From NCBI GenBank assembly GCA_903833275.1, contig CAILEP010000028.1, positions 123,184 through 187,183 on the forward strand: 64,000 nt of DNA. The letters are read 5' to 3'. Positions 44,647 through 53,226 of this stretch are shown piece by piece. The translations under genes and the position numbers were made by a program. Source of the DNA: an uncultured Bdellovibrionales bacterium. GTDB lineage: Bacteria; Bdellovibrionota; Bdellovibrionia; Bdellovibrionales; UBA1609. How positions within the stretch are numbered: position 1 is the first letter of the stretch; the number at the start of each line of letters is the position of its first letter. A model generated the notes under the pieces. That model saw only the letters and a program-made list of their open reading frames with translations. It was not told the origin of the DNA and ran no database searches.

Positions 44647-45489
44647 ATGATATCTAAATCTCAAGACATCCTTTATTTCATCACCGTCGCCGAAACTCTC
44701 AATCTCTCTCGGGCCGCCGAAAAAATTGGAGTCGGGCAACCCACCCTCAGTCAGGCCATTAAACGCCTCGAAGAGAGCGTCGGCGTGCCGCTTCTGATAC
44801 GTCAGCGTGTCGGAGTGCAGCTCACGAAATCGGGCCAGACTTTTCTTGAACGATCCAAAACCTTACTCGCCGATTGGGCCGAGCTCGCAAAAGTCACGAA
44901 CGCCGCCGAAAACAGTGTCGAAGGCACTTTTACAATTGGCTGCCACCCGGCCGTCGCGATGTACAGTTTTGATAAATTTTTACCGCCGCTGCTTCGCCAA
45001 TACGCCAAACTTGATTTTAAAATCACCCATGGGCTATCGCGAGTTATTCTCGAGCAGGTCGTGAGCTTTAAGGCTGACTTCGGGCTTGTCATTAACCCCG
45101 TCCGTCACCCTGACCTGGTTTTAATTAAGCTCTGCGAAGATAAGGTTGGTTTTTGGAAGTCTAGGCACGCACTCAATTCAGTTCTGATTTTTGACCCCGA
45201 GATTCACCAATGCCAACACTTAATTAAAAAACTGAGAAAAAGTAAAATCCAATTTGAGCGCACCATCAATTCGAATCAAATGGACCTCGTGGCCCTCATG
45301 GCCAGCTCTGGCTGCGGGGTCGCCATTTTGCCCGAACGGGTCGCCCAACGCTATTCGAACCTCGAGCCCGCCGGCGCCCACTACCCGCACTATCTGGATG
45401 AACTCTATTTAGTTTATCGCGCCGATCGGCAAACCAATCGCGCCGCCAAGGTCATCATCGCGGCGATCAAGAAAGCTTTTACAAATTAG
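44647..45489 (+). CDS. LysR-family transcriptional regulator
   Basis: 280 residues. Winged helix-turn-helix at 1-65 with the LysR signature LNLSRAAEKIGVGQPTLSQAIKRLEESVGVPLLIR. The periplasmic-binding-fold effector domain (about 90-275) follows. It starts at ATG 44647 and is divergent from the intradiol dioxygenase gene, a typical activator-target layout, so it may respond to a catecholic compound. Confidence 0.93.
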   Translation: MISKSQDILYFITVAETLNLSRAAEKIGVGQPTLSQAIKRLEESVGVPLLIRQRVGVQLTKSGQTFLERSKTLLADWAELAKVTNAAENSVEGTFTIGCHPAVAMYSFDKFLPPLLRQYAKLDFKITHGLSRVILEQVVSFKADFGLVINPVRHPDLVLIKLCEDKVGFWKSRHALNSVLIFDPEIHQCQHLIKKLRKSKIQFERTINSNQMDLVALMASSGCGVAILPERVAQRYSNLEPAGAHYPHYLDELYLVYRADRQTNRAAKVIIAAIKKAFTN

Positions 45490-45561
45490 AGCGATTTGAA
45501 GCGGCTTCTACCTATGGTTTAGTTGGCGCAATCAATGAGCAAAGCTACGGCAAGCGAAAGA

Positions 45562-45590
45562 TTGACACGGCGCACTATTTGGGATTATAC
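45562..45590 (+). promoter_or_regulatory. Candidate sigma-70 promoter
   Basis: TTGACA (45562-45567), 17 bp, then TTATAC (45585-45590). Perfect -35, moderate -10, 71 bp upstream of the TTG start at 45661. Confidence 0.45.
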
Positions 45591-45660
45591 CTAGGCCCAC
45601 TATGAGTTTATGAATCTTGCTTATGATTCCGTTTAGAAACCTTTGCCCGGGAGTTCATTC

Positions 45661-46365
45661 TTGAAAAAAACCAATAAATTCCAATTAATACCAGCATTAG
45701 CTCTAGCGCTTTCGATGTCCACCCCAGCTTTGGCTGTCGAAAAAGGCGAAGTGAAAACTGCGATTTTATTTAGCTGCAGTGTCGCCTTTCACGCTTCAGG
45801 CAAATCGGCCTACCTCGGTGTCGGCTACACCAAAATCGAAGGCTTGGGCGCAATGACCTGTTACGACTATGTCGAAAATGTTGTCGAAGAAATCCCGCTG
45901 AGAGTTAAAATCCAAGGCCCCGGCGCAGGGTTAGGGGTCACGGGTCTCAATGTTTCTGGTGGTCAAACCGGTATCGGGCTCAATCAAAAGCCCGAGGCTC
46001 TTCTCGGCAAATATTTAATGGTGCGTGGTAATGCGGCCGTTGGCATTGGCGGAGCCGTTTCAACTGGCTTACGAGTCGCAAAAGGTGCGTTTCAATTGGC
46101 TCTGCAAATTGAATCAACCTCGGGCCTTGGCGCTGGCATTGATCTGCTGAGCGTTGAATTAGAAAAAGACTCAAAGCGTGAAGTTCGCAGAACAGCGATG
46201 CCGGCCCCTGAAAAGATCGCAGTCGAAACACCGGCAGAATCTGCTCTACCAGCAACTGCAGCCGTCATCACGTCAGCCCCGGTGCGCGTGCAGCTCAATC
46301 AAACGGTTGAAGTGGTCGACCAACAAGGCCATACAGTGAATTACTATCGATTCTCTCGACAATAA
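45661..46365 (+). CDS. Exported protein of unknown function
   Basis: 234 residues from TTG 45661 (GGGAG 7 bp upstream). Signal peptide about 1-25 (ending ALA). The mature domain (about 28-170) is Gly/Val-rich and beta-strand-like with two cysteines; the Gly-patterned GAGLGVTGLNVSGGQTGIGLN resembles DUF992-like exported proteins, but that is a guess. C-terminal Ala/Val/Thr linker with VVDQQGHTVNYYRF end. Confidence 0.65.
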   Translation: MKKTNKFQLIPALALALSMSTPALAVEKGEVKTAILFSCSVAFHASGKSAYLGVGYTKIEGLGAMTCYDYVENVVEEIPLRVKIQGPGAGLGVTGLNVSGGQTGIGLNQKPEALLGKYLMVRGNAAVGIGGAVSTGLRVAKGAFQLALQIESTSGLGAGIDLLSVELEKDSKREVRRTAMPAPEKIAVETPAESALPATAAVITSAPVRVQLNQTVEVVDQQGHTVNYYRFSRQ

Positions 46366-46396
46366 AAGCTCGCCCGAATGCTCTTCGTACTAAAAT

Positions 46397-47365
46397 TTAG
46401 TTAATAGCCTCTTGCTGATGCAGCCAAGTGAGCACGATCTCGACAAGTTGATTGATCAACTTGTCTTTACCGACCCCGATATGACCGAGTGGTACCGTGA
46501 TAATATCTTTAGGCATCGGTAGATTCTTAACCAACGCTGCCGTTGATTCTTTCGGGATAACCTCATCATCACTCGCGTTGACGACCAAAAATCGCCCCTT
46601 CAGAAATGGCAATTGAGAATTCGGGTCAATAAAATCGAAAAGTGCCGCGAGCGGCCCACTCAACTTACCAAAATCAGACGGTCGAAGTTTCTGCTGAATG
46701 AGCGGCAACAAAAAGGCCTTAATATCGGCCCCGCCATAGGCAAAAATACTCGTGTACGCCGCGAACCCAAATTGTTGGGCCAGGCGAATACTCGCTGGCA
46801 CCAAAAATGTCCCGAGACTCACAGACACAATGTTTATGCGATCGCCCTGAATTGCCGGATGACGAGCGGCCCACAAAAGAGCCACGGCCATTTGGGCCTG
46901 AATTTTTAAGGTATTTTCTAATCCGTAAATCGCAAGACCAGTGGGGTCGGTCGAGGGCACCGCGGGGTAAACAAATTCGACAACAACGTTATCACCCGAA
47001 TCGCGCATGTGTTTAAATGATTTGTCGTTACCGCCATAACCAGGCACTAAAAATAACGCCGGCCTCGGCTCGCGCTCGCGCGCAATCGGAAGCTTCATAT
47101 TCAATTCAAACGAACCGAGCTTGGGGGTCGAAAGCTGATAGTGCTTAATAAAATATTCGCCCGTTGTTTCGATCACGGCTTCAGAATCAACACGCGGCTG
47201 TAGCTCTCGACTGAGACCAAATTGATCTGCGACTATTTTGATTTGCAAATCGGGGTTCAATAAATCAGCGAGGCTGATGTTTTCGGCCCAAACTACATTC
47301 GGCGTTAGCCAATTTGGCGTTAGCAGAAAAAACGCGGCAAATAGTATTTTATTAAGTAATTTCAT
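46397..47365 (-). CDS. Exported alpha/beta hydrolase-fold protein
   Basis: 322 residues. Signal peptide about 1-27. FLVPGYGGNDKSF gives the oxyanion region, VSVSLGTFL the nucleophile elbow (S-x-G), and VVNASDDEVIPKE plus GHIG the late Asp and His. The short-chain fold suggests an esterase or dienelactone-hydrolase-like enzyme. It ends with no visible terminator, 27 bp from the convergent exported-protein gene. Confidence 0.78.
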   Translation of the reverse strand: MKLLNKILFAAFFLLTPNWLTPNVVWAENISLADLLNPDLQIKIVADQFGLSRELQPRVDSEAVIETTGEYFIKHYQLSTPKLGSFELNMKLPIAREREPRPALFLVPGYGGNDKSFKHMRDSGDNVVVEFVYPAVPSTDPTGLAIYGLENTLKIQAQMAVALLWAARHPAIQGDRINIVSVSLGTFLVPASIRLAQQFGFAAYTSIFAYGGADIKAFLLPLIQQKLRPSDFGKLSGPLAALFDFIDPNSQLPFLKGRFLVVNASDDEVIPKESTAALVKNLPMPKDIITVPLGHIGVGKDKLINQLVEIVLTWLHQQEAIN

Positions 47366-47530
47366 GTGGCCTTTCTTTAAACCAAAACGCCGGCTGTGCC
47401 AATTTATTGTAGGTATTTGATTTTTTTACATATTTCAATTTAATCAAGGGCGCTAAGACCAATACAAAGCTCGTCATGACAGGCCCCCGGGGCACAGGGT
47501 TTGCTTATGTATTTGTATAAAGGCGCGTAA

Positions 47531-48400
47531 ATGAAAAACAACTTACTAAAAAACAGTCTTCTCGTATTGGCGCTGAGCCTTTCTCTATTGGCATTGCAAA
47601 CAAGTTGCACCAAAAACAAAGAATCCAACGATCAGCAAACCGTCGATTTAGGAAAGCATCTTGTCGAAGAAGGCCAATATTCTGAAGCGATTTTGGTGCT
47701 GTCGCCCTATTTACAAAATCACCAAGATGATCGAGAAGTGCGACTCGTTTTAGCCTCGGCCTATGCCGGCCGCGCTGAAGTTTTAGTTGTTGGCTACATC
47801 GATTTCGCTCGCGAATTGGTGCGCTCAGCGCACGACGCCGACCGCATTTTCAACAACCGACAAAACTATTTTAGCAATTTAGACGACAAACTATCTCGAG
47901 ATTTAACGACGACCATCGATGCCGTTTACAAAACACTCTGGAAGCTAAACGATTTTATCGGAGCCTTCGAAAAAATCCCGACAGCCAAAAATAGCGATGC
48001 GGTTCAAGATTTAACGAGCGCAATTTATTTGCTTTCGGGCGATTCGAATTACGTGGGCGGCGCCTTGCTCTACCGCGCCCTGCTTCGTATTTCTCTGCTT
48101 AAATACCATATTAATACTAAATACTATTTCACCCAGACCCAACCCTGCGTCGTCGACTTTCAAATTTTGAAGCATCAGCTGACAGGCATTCACGATGAAA
48201 TCTCGCCGATCTTAAAAGATCTTGCTGACGCGACCATCGACTCTAAACAGCGCAGCGATTTGACCGAAGCCCTATCAAAATTAGACACTTCGCTTTTTGA
48301 CTCAATCAATTTGGTTTCGCAATTTGAGCAGGGCGGTCGTGTTAATGGTCGTGTTAATGTTAGCGACTTCGTTCGCAAAATTGGCGGCAAATGCCAGTAA
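47531..48400 (+). CDS. Lipoprotein with TPR-like repeats
   Basis: 289 residues. Lipobox LQTSC, acyl Cys 26. The first mature 60 residues (LGKHLVEEGQYSEAILVLSPYLQNHQDDREVRLVLASAYAGRAE) are one to two TPR units. The remainder is helical with conserved Tyr/Leu spacing and ends in a Cys pair. It probably sits at the outer membrane and works with the downstream barrel-like protein, whose gene overlaps it by 10 bp. Confidence 0.78.
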   Translation: MKNNLLKNSLLVLALSLSLLALQTSCTKNKESNDQQTVDLGKHLVEEGQYSEAILVLSPYLQNHQDDREVRLVLASAYAGRAEVLVVGYIDFARELVRSAHDADRIFNNRQNYFSNLDDKLSRDLTTTIDAVYKTLWKLNDFIGAFEKIPTAKNSDAVQDLTSAIYLLSGDSNYVGGALLYRALLRISLLKYHINTKYYFTQTQPCVVDFQILKHQLTGIHDEISPILKDLADATIDSKQRSDLTEALSKLDTSLFDSINLVSQFEQGGRVNGRVNVSDFVRKIGGKCQ

Positions 48401-49470
48401 TAATGCGCACCCTTTTTTTGGCGTTTTCGATTTTGACGAGCTTGGTTTCGCTAGTGGCGGCGGCCCAATCAACGGCGGCGCCGAAGTTGATACCGAATTT
48501 ATTTTATGACTACCCCTCGAGCGATGTAAACAATTTGGTTCTTGGCCGAACCTGCACGACGGTGCACGCGGGGCCCTTGGCCCTGACTTGCAACCCTGCC
48601 CTGCTCGCCGACGAAGAAAAGAAAACCCTCAGGGTTAATTTTTCGCTCGACCCTAATTTTTTCAAGCTGATGGACGCCCGGCAGTCGATCAATAATTCTG
48701 AGCCCGAGCCGGTTATCAATGAATGGCTGAAATACAAAGAGCCCTTGGTTTCGCAATCAACCAGTGAAATCTGGTTTCAAAACAATTGGTGGGCGGTTGG
48801 CGTAACCCCAGTGCGCTTCGAATACGCTTCGATTGTTCGCAACCCGAGTTACCCAGAGATTTCGGCGCTTCTTTTAAAAGAGTCAGAAGTCATGGGCAAG
48901 GCCGGCTTTACCTCAAAAGAAAACAGCAATTTCAGTTTTGGTCTGCAGACTAGATATGTGACGACCGACTATGTGCAGAACACATTTTCGCTTTTAGATG
49001 TAATCGCCAATCCGTCATTGGTCGAATTTCAACAGCAGAAAGCCCTCTACCTCGAGCCCGGGGCCGCCTACCATTTGAATAAAGAAACCGAGACGATTGT
49101 GACCGCCATGCTTTCAAATCTAGCGGTATACCGAAGTGGGTCGGCGCAACCAGTAACGGGCTCAATTGTTGATTTGGGTTTTAGCACAGCCCCTGCTTTT
49201 GCCAAGGGTCGACTCAAAACCACCACGCACTTTACGACTCGCGAAGATATCAGCAATTTTTCTGAGCGCTGGCGCATCGGCGCACTTTATGATTTTGGCC
49301 CCGTGCAGTCGAGCGTCGATACGACACTGCACTATTTCGGCATTGGCGCAAACACGCGAGTCGACTCTTTGACTTTGGGTCTAGCCTATCGTTATCAAGA
49401 AATTGTGCACAGTGATTGGGAGAACTCTCAATGGTCGACATGGTCATTCGAGATGGGTCTTATTTTCTAA
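48391..49470 (+). CDS. Exported outer-membrane-type protein
   Basis: 359 residues, start at 48391 or 12 bp inside (ATG 48403); the former overlaps the lipoprotein gene by 10 bp. Signal peptide about 5-28. The rest alternates short polar/aromatic strands and ends WSFEMGLIF (terminal Phe), as in outer membrane barrels. It is coupled with the upstream TPR lipoprotein. No family recognised. Confidence 0.65.
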   Translation: MPVIMRTLFLAFSILTSLVSLVAAAQSTAAPKLIPNLFYDYPSSDVNNLVLGRTCTTVHAGPLALTCNPALLADEEKKTLRVNFSLDPNFFKLMDARQSINNSEPEPVINEWLKYKEPLVSQSTSEIWFQNNWWAVGVTPVRFEYASIVRNPSYPEISALLLKESEVMGKAGFTSKENSNFSFGLQTRYVTTDYVQNTFSLLDVIANPSLVEFQQQKALYLEPGAAYHLNKETETIVTAMLSNLAVYRSGSAQPVTGSIVDLGFSTAPAFAKGRLKTTTHFTTREDISNFSERWRIGALYDFGPVQSSVDTTLHYFGIGANTRVDSLTLGLAYRYQEIVHSDWENSQWSTWSFEMGLIF

Positions 49471-49550
49471 CCCGGCCTGTTTTCTGGTGGACGCCGCATC
49501 ATTGGTAGGCCCCGCACGACAACGCATCGTCCTCCAGAAAACGGGCCGGG
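49471..49550. repeat. Long imperfect inverted repeat between convergent genes
   Basis: Arms 49471-49493 and 49528-49550 pair over 23 bp with two mismatches; the outer 17 bp read CCCGGCCTGTTTTCTGG and CCAGAAAACGGGCCGGG. The loop is 34 bases. It follows directly after one stop codon and ends 4 bp before the stop of the opposite gene. It may act as a bidirectional terminator-like structure or be a small mobile/REP-like palindrome. Confidence 0.7.
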
Positions 49551-49554
49551 TAGT

Positions 49555-49821
49555 TCACCACCAACCTCTACGGCCTTCGTGCTCGGCGTGCTCCCAATGA
49601 CCACGACTCCACTCGCGTGGATAATAGTGCCCACGATATGATTCATGACGCTCGCCTCGCTCATCGCGGTCATCACGGTCGCGGCCTCGGCCTTCACTTT
49701 GACCACCACCGCGCTCGCGGTGGTCGCCGCGCCCGCGGCCCCAGTCACCGGCCTGAGCCAATGTTGGCAATAAGGCGGAGGTAAGAAGCAGTGAGCAGAT
49801 TACTGTTTTTAGCGTTTTCAT
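49555..49821 (-). CDS. Small exported Arg/Gly/Asp-rich protein
   Basis: 88 residues. Signal peptide 1-24 (ending AQA). The mature chain is Gly/Arg/Asp/Glu/His-rich (GDWGRGRGDHRERGGGQSEGR), with Tyr/Trp near the end. Small, highly charged and probably unstructured. AAAGGGAG precedes the ATG. The function is unknown. Confidence 0.65.
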   Translation of the reverse strand: MKTLKTVICSLLLTSALLPTLAQAGDWGRGRGDHRERGGGQSEGRGRDRDDRDERGERHESYRGHYYPREWSRGHWEHAEHEGRRGWW

Positions 49822-50061
49822 GTTTACTCCCTTTCAAGAGGTATGTTTCGCTACCTCTATTTTAAGCCCGCTGCGAATTGCAATCCAAAGGAGTGATCTT
49901 CATGTGGCACATATGCCTAGAATTATTGATGTTTTGGGCGGGGCGGTGCCCCCAGTCTCAATTTGAGATGGAGATCTCATCACACCGGCGTCACCCCAGA
50001 GACTTGTAAGGCCGCACAGATTTCATACAATATTTTTAATCCAGAAACGTCTTCTCTTTAT

Positions 50062-50679
50062 ATGGCAAACTTAGCACAGGGTACTTACATACAACTGGGG
50101 TTGGCATTGGCAGCGGATGGGCCGTCTGAAGCAAAAAAACTCGCGCGCTCCCGAGCGCTTTCTGAAGTCGTCGAAAACGAAAGTGGTCGACTCTTGCCAG
50201 CTATACGCGGCTGGCTGCGTGACCAAAATGAAGCCGAAGATGTGCTTCAAGATGTCTTTGAAGAATTTGTCGAGTCGTATGACCTCGATGAGGTGATTGA
50301 ATCGTTGGGCGCGTGGCTAATGACTGTGGCGCGCAATAAGGTTTTTGATCGGTTTCGGCGAAAGAAAACCCAGAGTGAGTATCGCGATAAATTTCTCACT
50401 GAATTGAGTGCTCAAGGGGCTACAGAAGCAGCGACCAACAGCGGCCCCGAAGAAGAATTTGAGCGCAAGAATCTGCAGTTGGCGCTTCGACAAGCTATTG
50501 CGCTCTTGCCCGAAGAACAACGCGAAGTTTTCGTGCGACATGAACTCGAAGGTCAAAGTTTTGAAGAGATGGCGAAACAATTGGACGTAAATATCAATAC
50601 ATTATTATCGCGCAAGCGCTATGCAGTGCAATTTCTGCGCGAACACTTGAAGGAGTATGAAAATGGAACCGACGAATAA
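50062..50679 (+). CDS. ECF-type RNA polymerase sigma factor
   Basis: 205 residues from ATG 50062; the start is uncertain (no strong ribosome-binding site, other starts are possible). Sigma region 2 (about 40-105) carries LRDQNEAEDVLQDVFEEFVES, and region 4 (about 145-200) LPEEQREVFVRHELEGQSFEEMAKQLDVNINTLLSRKRYAVQFLR. No sigma-3. It directs RNA polymerase to specific promoters. The next gene, a small membrane protein, is probably its regulatory partner. Confidence 0.88.
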   Translation: MANLAQGTYIQLGLALAADGPSEAKKLARSRALSEVVENESGRLLPAIRGWLRDQNEAEDVLQDVFEEFVESYDLDEVIESLGAWLMTVARNKVFDRFRRKKTQSEYRDKFLTELSAQGATEAATNSGPEEEFERKNLQLALRQAIALLPEEQREVFVRHELEGQSFEEMAKQLDVNINTLLSRKRYAVQFLREHLKEYENGTDE

Positions 50680-51025
50680 CGAATCAAGCCAAACTGGAAA
50701 CTGCAAAAAAGATTCTCGGTGTGGCCGACGGCGCTGGATAAAAATGCCATTTTTTATTGCTGGCATGCTGCTGGTAAAATCAGCCCTCGTCATGTGGCTG
50801 TGGAACTTACTTGTACCTGATTTATTTCACGGGCCGCTGGTTAGTTATTTACAAGCCATCGAGCTAACGGCGCTTGTTAAATTGCTCGTCGGCTTTGGTG
50901 GCGGCCACAAACGCTTTGGCCATCGCGGCCACTTTATGAAATCGCGCTGGGCCGCTATGAGCGAAGACGAGCGCGAAAAACTTCGCGCTGAATTTCGCGG
51001 CCAAAAGACCGACAGCAAAGAATAA
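50663..51025 (+). CDS. Small membrane partner of the ECF sigma factor
   Basis: 120 residues from ATG 50663, chosen for AAGGAG 7 bp upstream. Two transmembrane helices (about 30-50 and 60-80) join by a short loop, followed by a His/Gly stretch (GFGGGHKRFGHRGHFMKSRW) and a charged MSEDEREKLRAEF tail. This layout recurs next to certain ECF sigma genes. It could bind metal and control the sigma factor, but no classical zinc anti-sigma motif is present. The 5' end overlaps the sigma gene by 17 bp. Confidence 0.75.
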   Translation: MEPTNNESSQTGNCKKDSRCGRRRWIKMPFFIAGMLLVKSALVMWLWNLLVPDLFHGPLVSYLQAIELTALVKLLVGFGGGHKRFGHRGHFMKSRWAAMSEDEREKLRAEFRGQKTDSKE

Positions 51026-51059
51026 ATAAAAAGGCGGGCTTTGCCTCGTGGGCAAAGCC
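51024..51059 (-). terminator. Rho-independent terminator of the lipoprotein gene
   Basis: On the minus strand GGCTTTGCC/GGCAAAGCC (9 bp, 5-base loop) is followed by CGCC and a T-rich TTTTTATTTATT tract. It starts one base past the stop codon. It also separates the convergent sigma operon. Confidence 0.75.
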
Positions 51060-51638
51060 TCATTGGCCCCCGCACACTTCATTGTGCGAACGCTCGCCAG
51101 CTGTACTTGAGACACGCCTAATCAAGGTGCGTTGGCCAACCAGCCCAACAGTATTTATATTTTTCGAAAAGACCAGTTCAATTCTGGGAGCCCCGTTGTA
51201 GATAATTGAAGTGCCAACGCCGAGGCCTTCGATTTCAATTTTATCTTCAACAACTTGCCAATTGCCAGAAAGGGGCTTAGCCAAAGTTATGTCGTAGCTA
51301 TAGCCATGATCAATATACTGATACACCTCGTGCTCTTCGTAGGCCGCCGTATAAGTATGGTTGGCGCGCAAGAAAATACTCGCCTGAACACGAATATCTC
51401 GATTTCTGGCGCTTTTACCGATCATTACCGAATCAGTGCTCAAATAGTGAAAATACGGGTCTTTATCGCAATCGGTTTCTTTGTAAATAAACTGCGCATA
51501 GTACGCCTCAGGACTCATATCCTGAATGGTAATTGTTTTATTGGATTGCGACATCGACCCTGAACCGTTGCCCCCGCAGCCAACCAGGGCGGTTAGTGCC
51601 AAGAAGGTCGCGATCGTGGCCGTCATTTTCGTTTTCAT
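51060..51638 (-). CDS. Lipoprotein of unknown function
   Basis: 192 residues. Lipobox ALVGC, Cys 21, then Gly/Ser spacer. Beta-rich mature domain with two to three extra cysteines, perhaps a small lipocalin-like domain (strands ending IYNGAPRIELVFSKNINTVG). GGGGAG precedes the start. Terminated by the hairpin beside its stop. No family recognised. Confidence 0.72.
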   Translation of the reverse strand: MKTKMTATIATFLALTALVGCGGNGSGSMSQSNKTITIQDMSPEAYYAQFIYKETDCDKDPYFHYLSTDSVMIGKSARNRDIRVQASIFLRANHTYTAAYEEHEVYQYIDHGYSYDITLAKPLSGNWQVVEDKIEIEGLGVGTSIIYNGAPRIELVFSKNINTVGLVGQRTLIRRVSSTAGERSHNEVCGGQ

Positions 51639-51900
51639 ATTCTCCCCTTTTTATTGAAAGTTTTGGTTTCGGGTAAGCACGTTTGCAATTAAGGTGCCGG
51701 ACGACAGCACCAACACACCCGCCGTAAAGCCTCTGCAAGCGCGCGCAATCGCAGAAAAATTCCAGTATCTTAGAAAAACTTTTTTTAAAATCCAAAGTTC
51801 TGGAAAATATTGGCTCGGGGGCCACGGGTCGTGGGTCGTCGGATTGGGCCGCCAGGCAACACGGCTCGACATGTGAGCCGTATCGTGTAACAATTTTTTG

Positions 51901-53226
51901 ATGCGTTTTTCGACTTGCCTCTTTGTCAGCACGCTTTTCTTTTTCGCGACGGCGGCAACGGCGGCTGGCCATGCGAAATCGACCTACAGCTTTTCAGGCG
52001 ATGTCGACTTAAAGAGCGTCGGTTTCTTGCAAACCCTCGCCCCAAACGTGAATGAGCAACTTTATCAAATCGACCTTCACCTGACCGAAGAAGGCCGACT
52101 CGGCGAAAACGTCAAGTTTATCGGCAAATTTGATTACCTTGCCGACCCAGCAAACAAATCGAGCGTCGAACGCAATTTCATCGACCTGCCCGAGGCCAAT
52201 GTTAAATGGCGAACGCAACAATTTCTATTTAAGGCCGGCTCTGATATCTACACTTGGGGCGTCACCGACGGCGTCAACCCCATCGACCTTATTAATGTTC
52301 GTAATTATTATGACCCCATCCATAGCAAAAAATTGGGCGCCACGGGCCTTTCGGCGAATATGATATTTGGCTGGTTCGAACTTGATGCGATTTATATACC
52401 GAGCACGCGCAGCCCGATGTTGCCTGGCTCGAACAGTCGGTGGCTGCCACGAACGAATTACTATTCGTCGTCTGCGAGTCAAACTTCTAGGTACATTTTA
52501 CCGAGCCAATTTGGTTACATCTTTAAGACACTCCCCGAGCTTGATGATGCGCGCTTGCACAATGTTGCGGTGAGGCTTCAGGCTCATTTGCCTGAGCTTG
52601 AGATGGCACTTTATGGTTACGATGGCATCGCTCCGCTGCCAATTATTACGCCGGTGGTTTCAGGCGCGGCGTTACAGTTATCACCAATCTATGTGGTGCA
52701 GGCCGACGCCGACGTCGAACTCGACCTTCAAGACTATCGCCAACAGACCGGTGGGGCCTCGTTTGTGAAGACGCTTGGGGCCTGGCAAATAAAAGGCGAA
52801 AGCACCTGGGCTCAGCCCCACGCCCACGCCACAGCCAACGAAAGCTGGAGCACGGTTTCTGTTTTCGAACTCGAAAAAAGCTGGAACACGGGCGCCGATT
52901 CGACACTCACTACTATTTTGCAATATGCGACCTCTCGACAAGCCGTTGCCTTGAGCAATGGGGTCAATTCGCTTTCGCATTTTTTTGATAGCAACTGGAT
53001 GGCGGGCGGGCACTTCAGTTGGCGAGACAAAGATTCATTCAGTTTTTTCTACTCTCACGATGTCATTTTACACGCTTGGCTGAGTGATCTAAAATATGAA
53101 CGCCGGCTGAATGACGACTTTATGCTTGGGGTCGGGGCCACCCTACTGGGCGGGCCCGAGAATTCGCCGCTTGGTGCTTTTGCCAAAAATAAAAATATTA
53201 ACCTTGAAGCGAAGTATAATTTTTAA
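51901..53226 (+). CDS. Outer membrane beta-barrel protein (DUF1302-like)
   Basis: 441 residues from ATG 51901. Signal peptide about 1-22. The rest is beta-rich with repeated Tyr/Trp/Gly strands (WRTQQFLFKAGSDIYTWGVTDGVNP, KKLGATGLSANMIFGWFELDAIYIPS) and a C-terminal Phe (EAKYNF), as in outer membrane barrels. LPGSNSRWLPR recalls DUF1302 proteins, which often neighbour RND/LolA-like genes; such a gene lies 1.6 kb downstream. A role in lipid or hydrophobic cargo passage is inferred only. Confidence 0.65.
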   Translation: MRFSTCLFVSTLFFFATAATAAGHAKSTYSFSGDVDLKSVGFLQTLAPNVNEQLYQIDLHLTEEGRLGENVKFIGKFDYLADPANKSSVERNFIDLPEANVKWRTQQFLFKAGSDIYTWGVTDGVNPIDLINVRNYYDPIHSKKLGATGLSANMIFGWFELDAIYIPSTRSPMLPGSNSRWLPRTNYYSSSASQTSRYILPSQFGYIFKTLPELDDARLHNVAVRLQAHLPELEMALYGYDGIAPLPIITPVVSGAALQLSPIYVVQADADVELDLQDYRQQTGGASFVKTLGAWQIKGESTWAQPHAHATANESWSTVSVFELEKSWNTGADSTLTTILQYATSRQAVALSNGVNSLSHFFDSNWMAGGHFSWRDKDSFSFFYSHDVILHAWLSDLKYERRLNDDFMLGVGATLLGGPENSPLGAFAKNKNINLEAKYNF

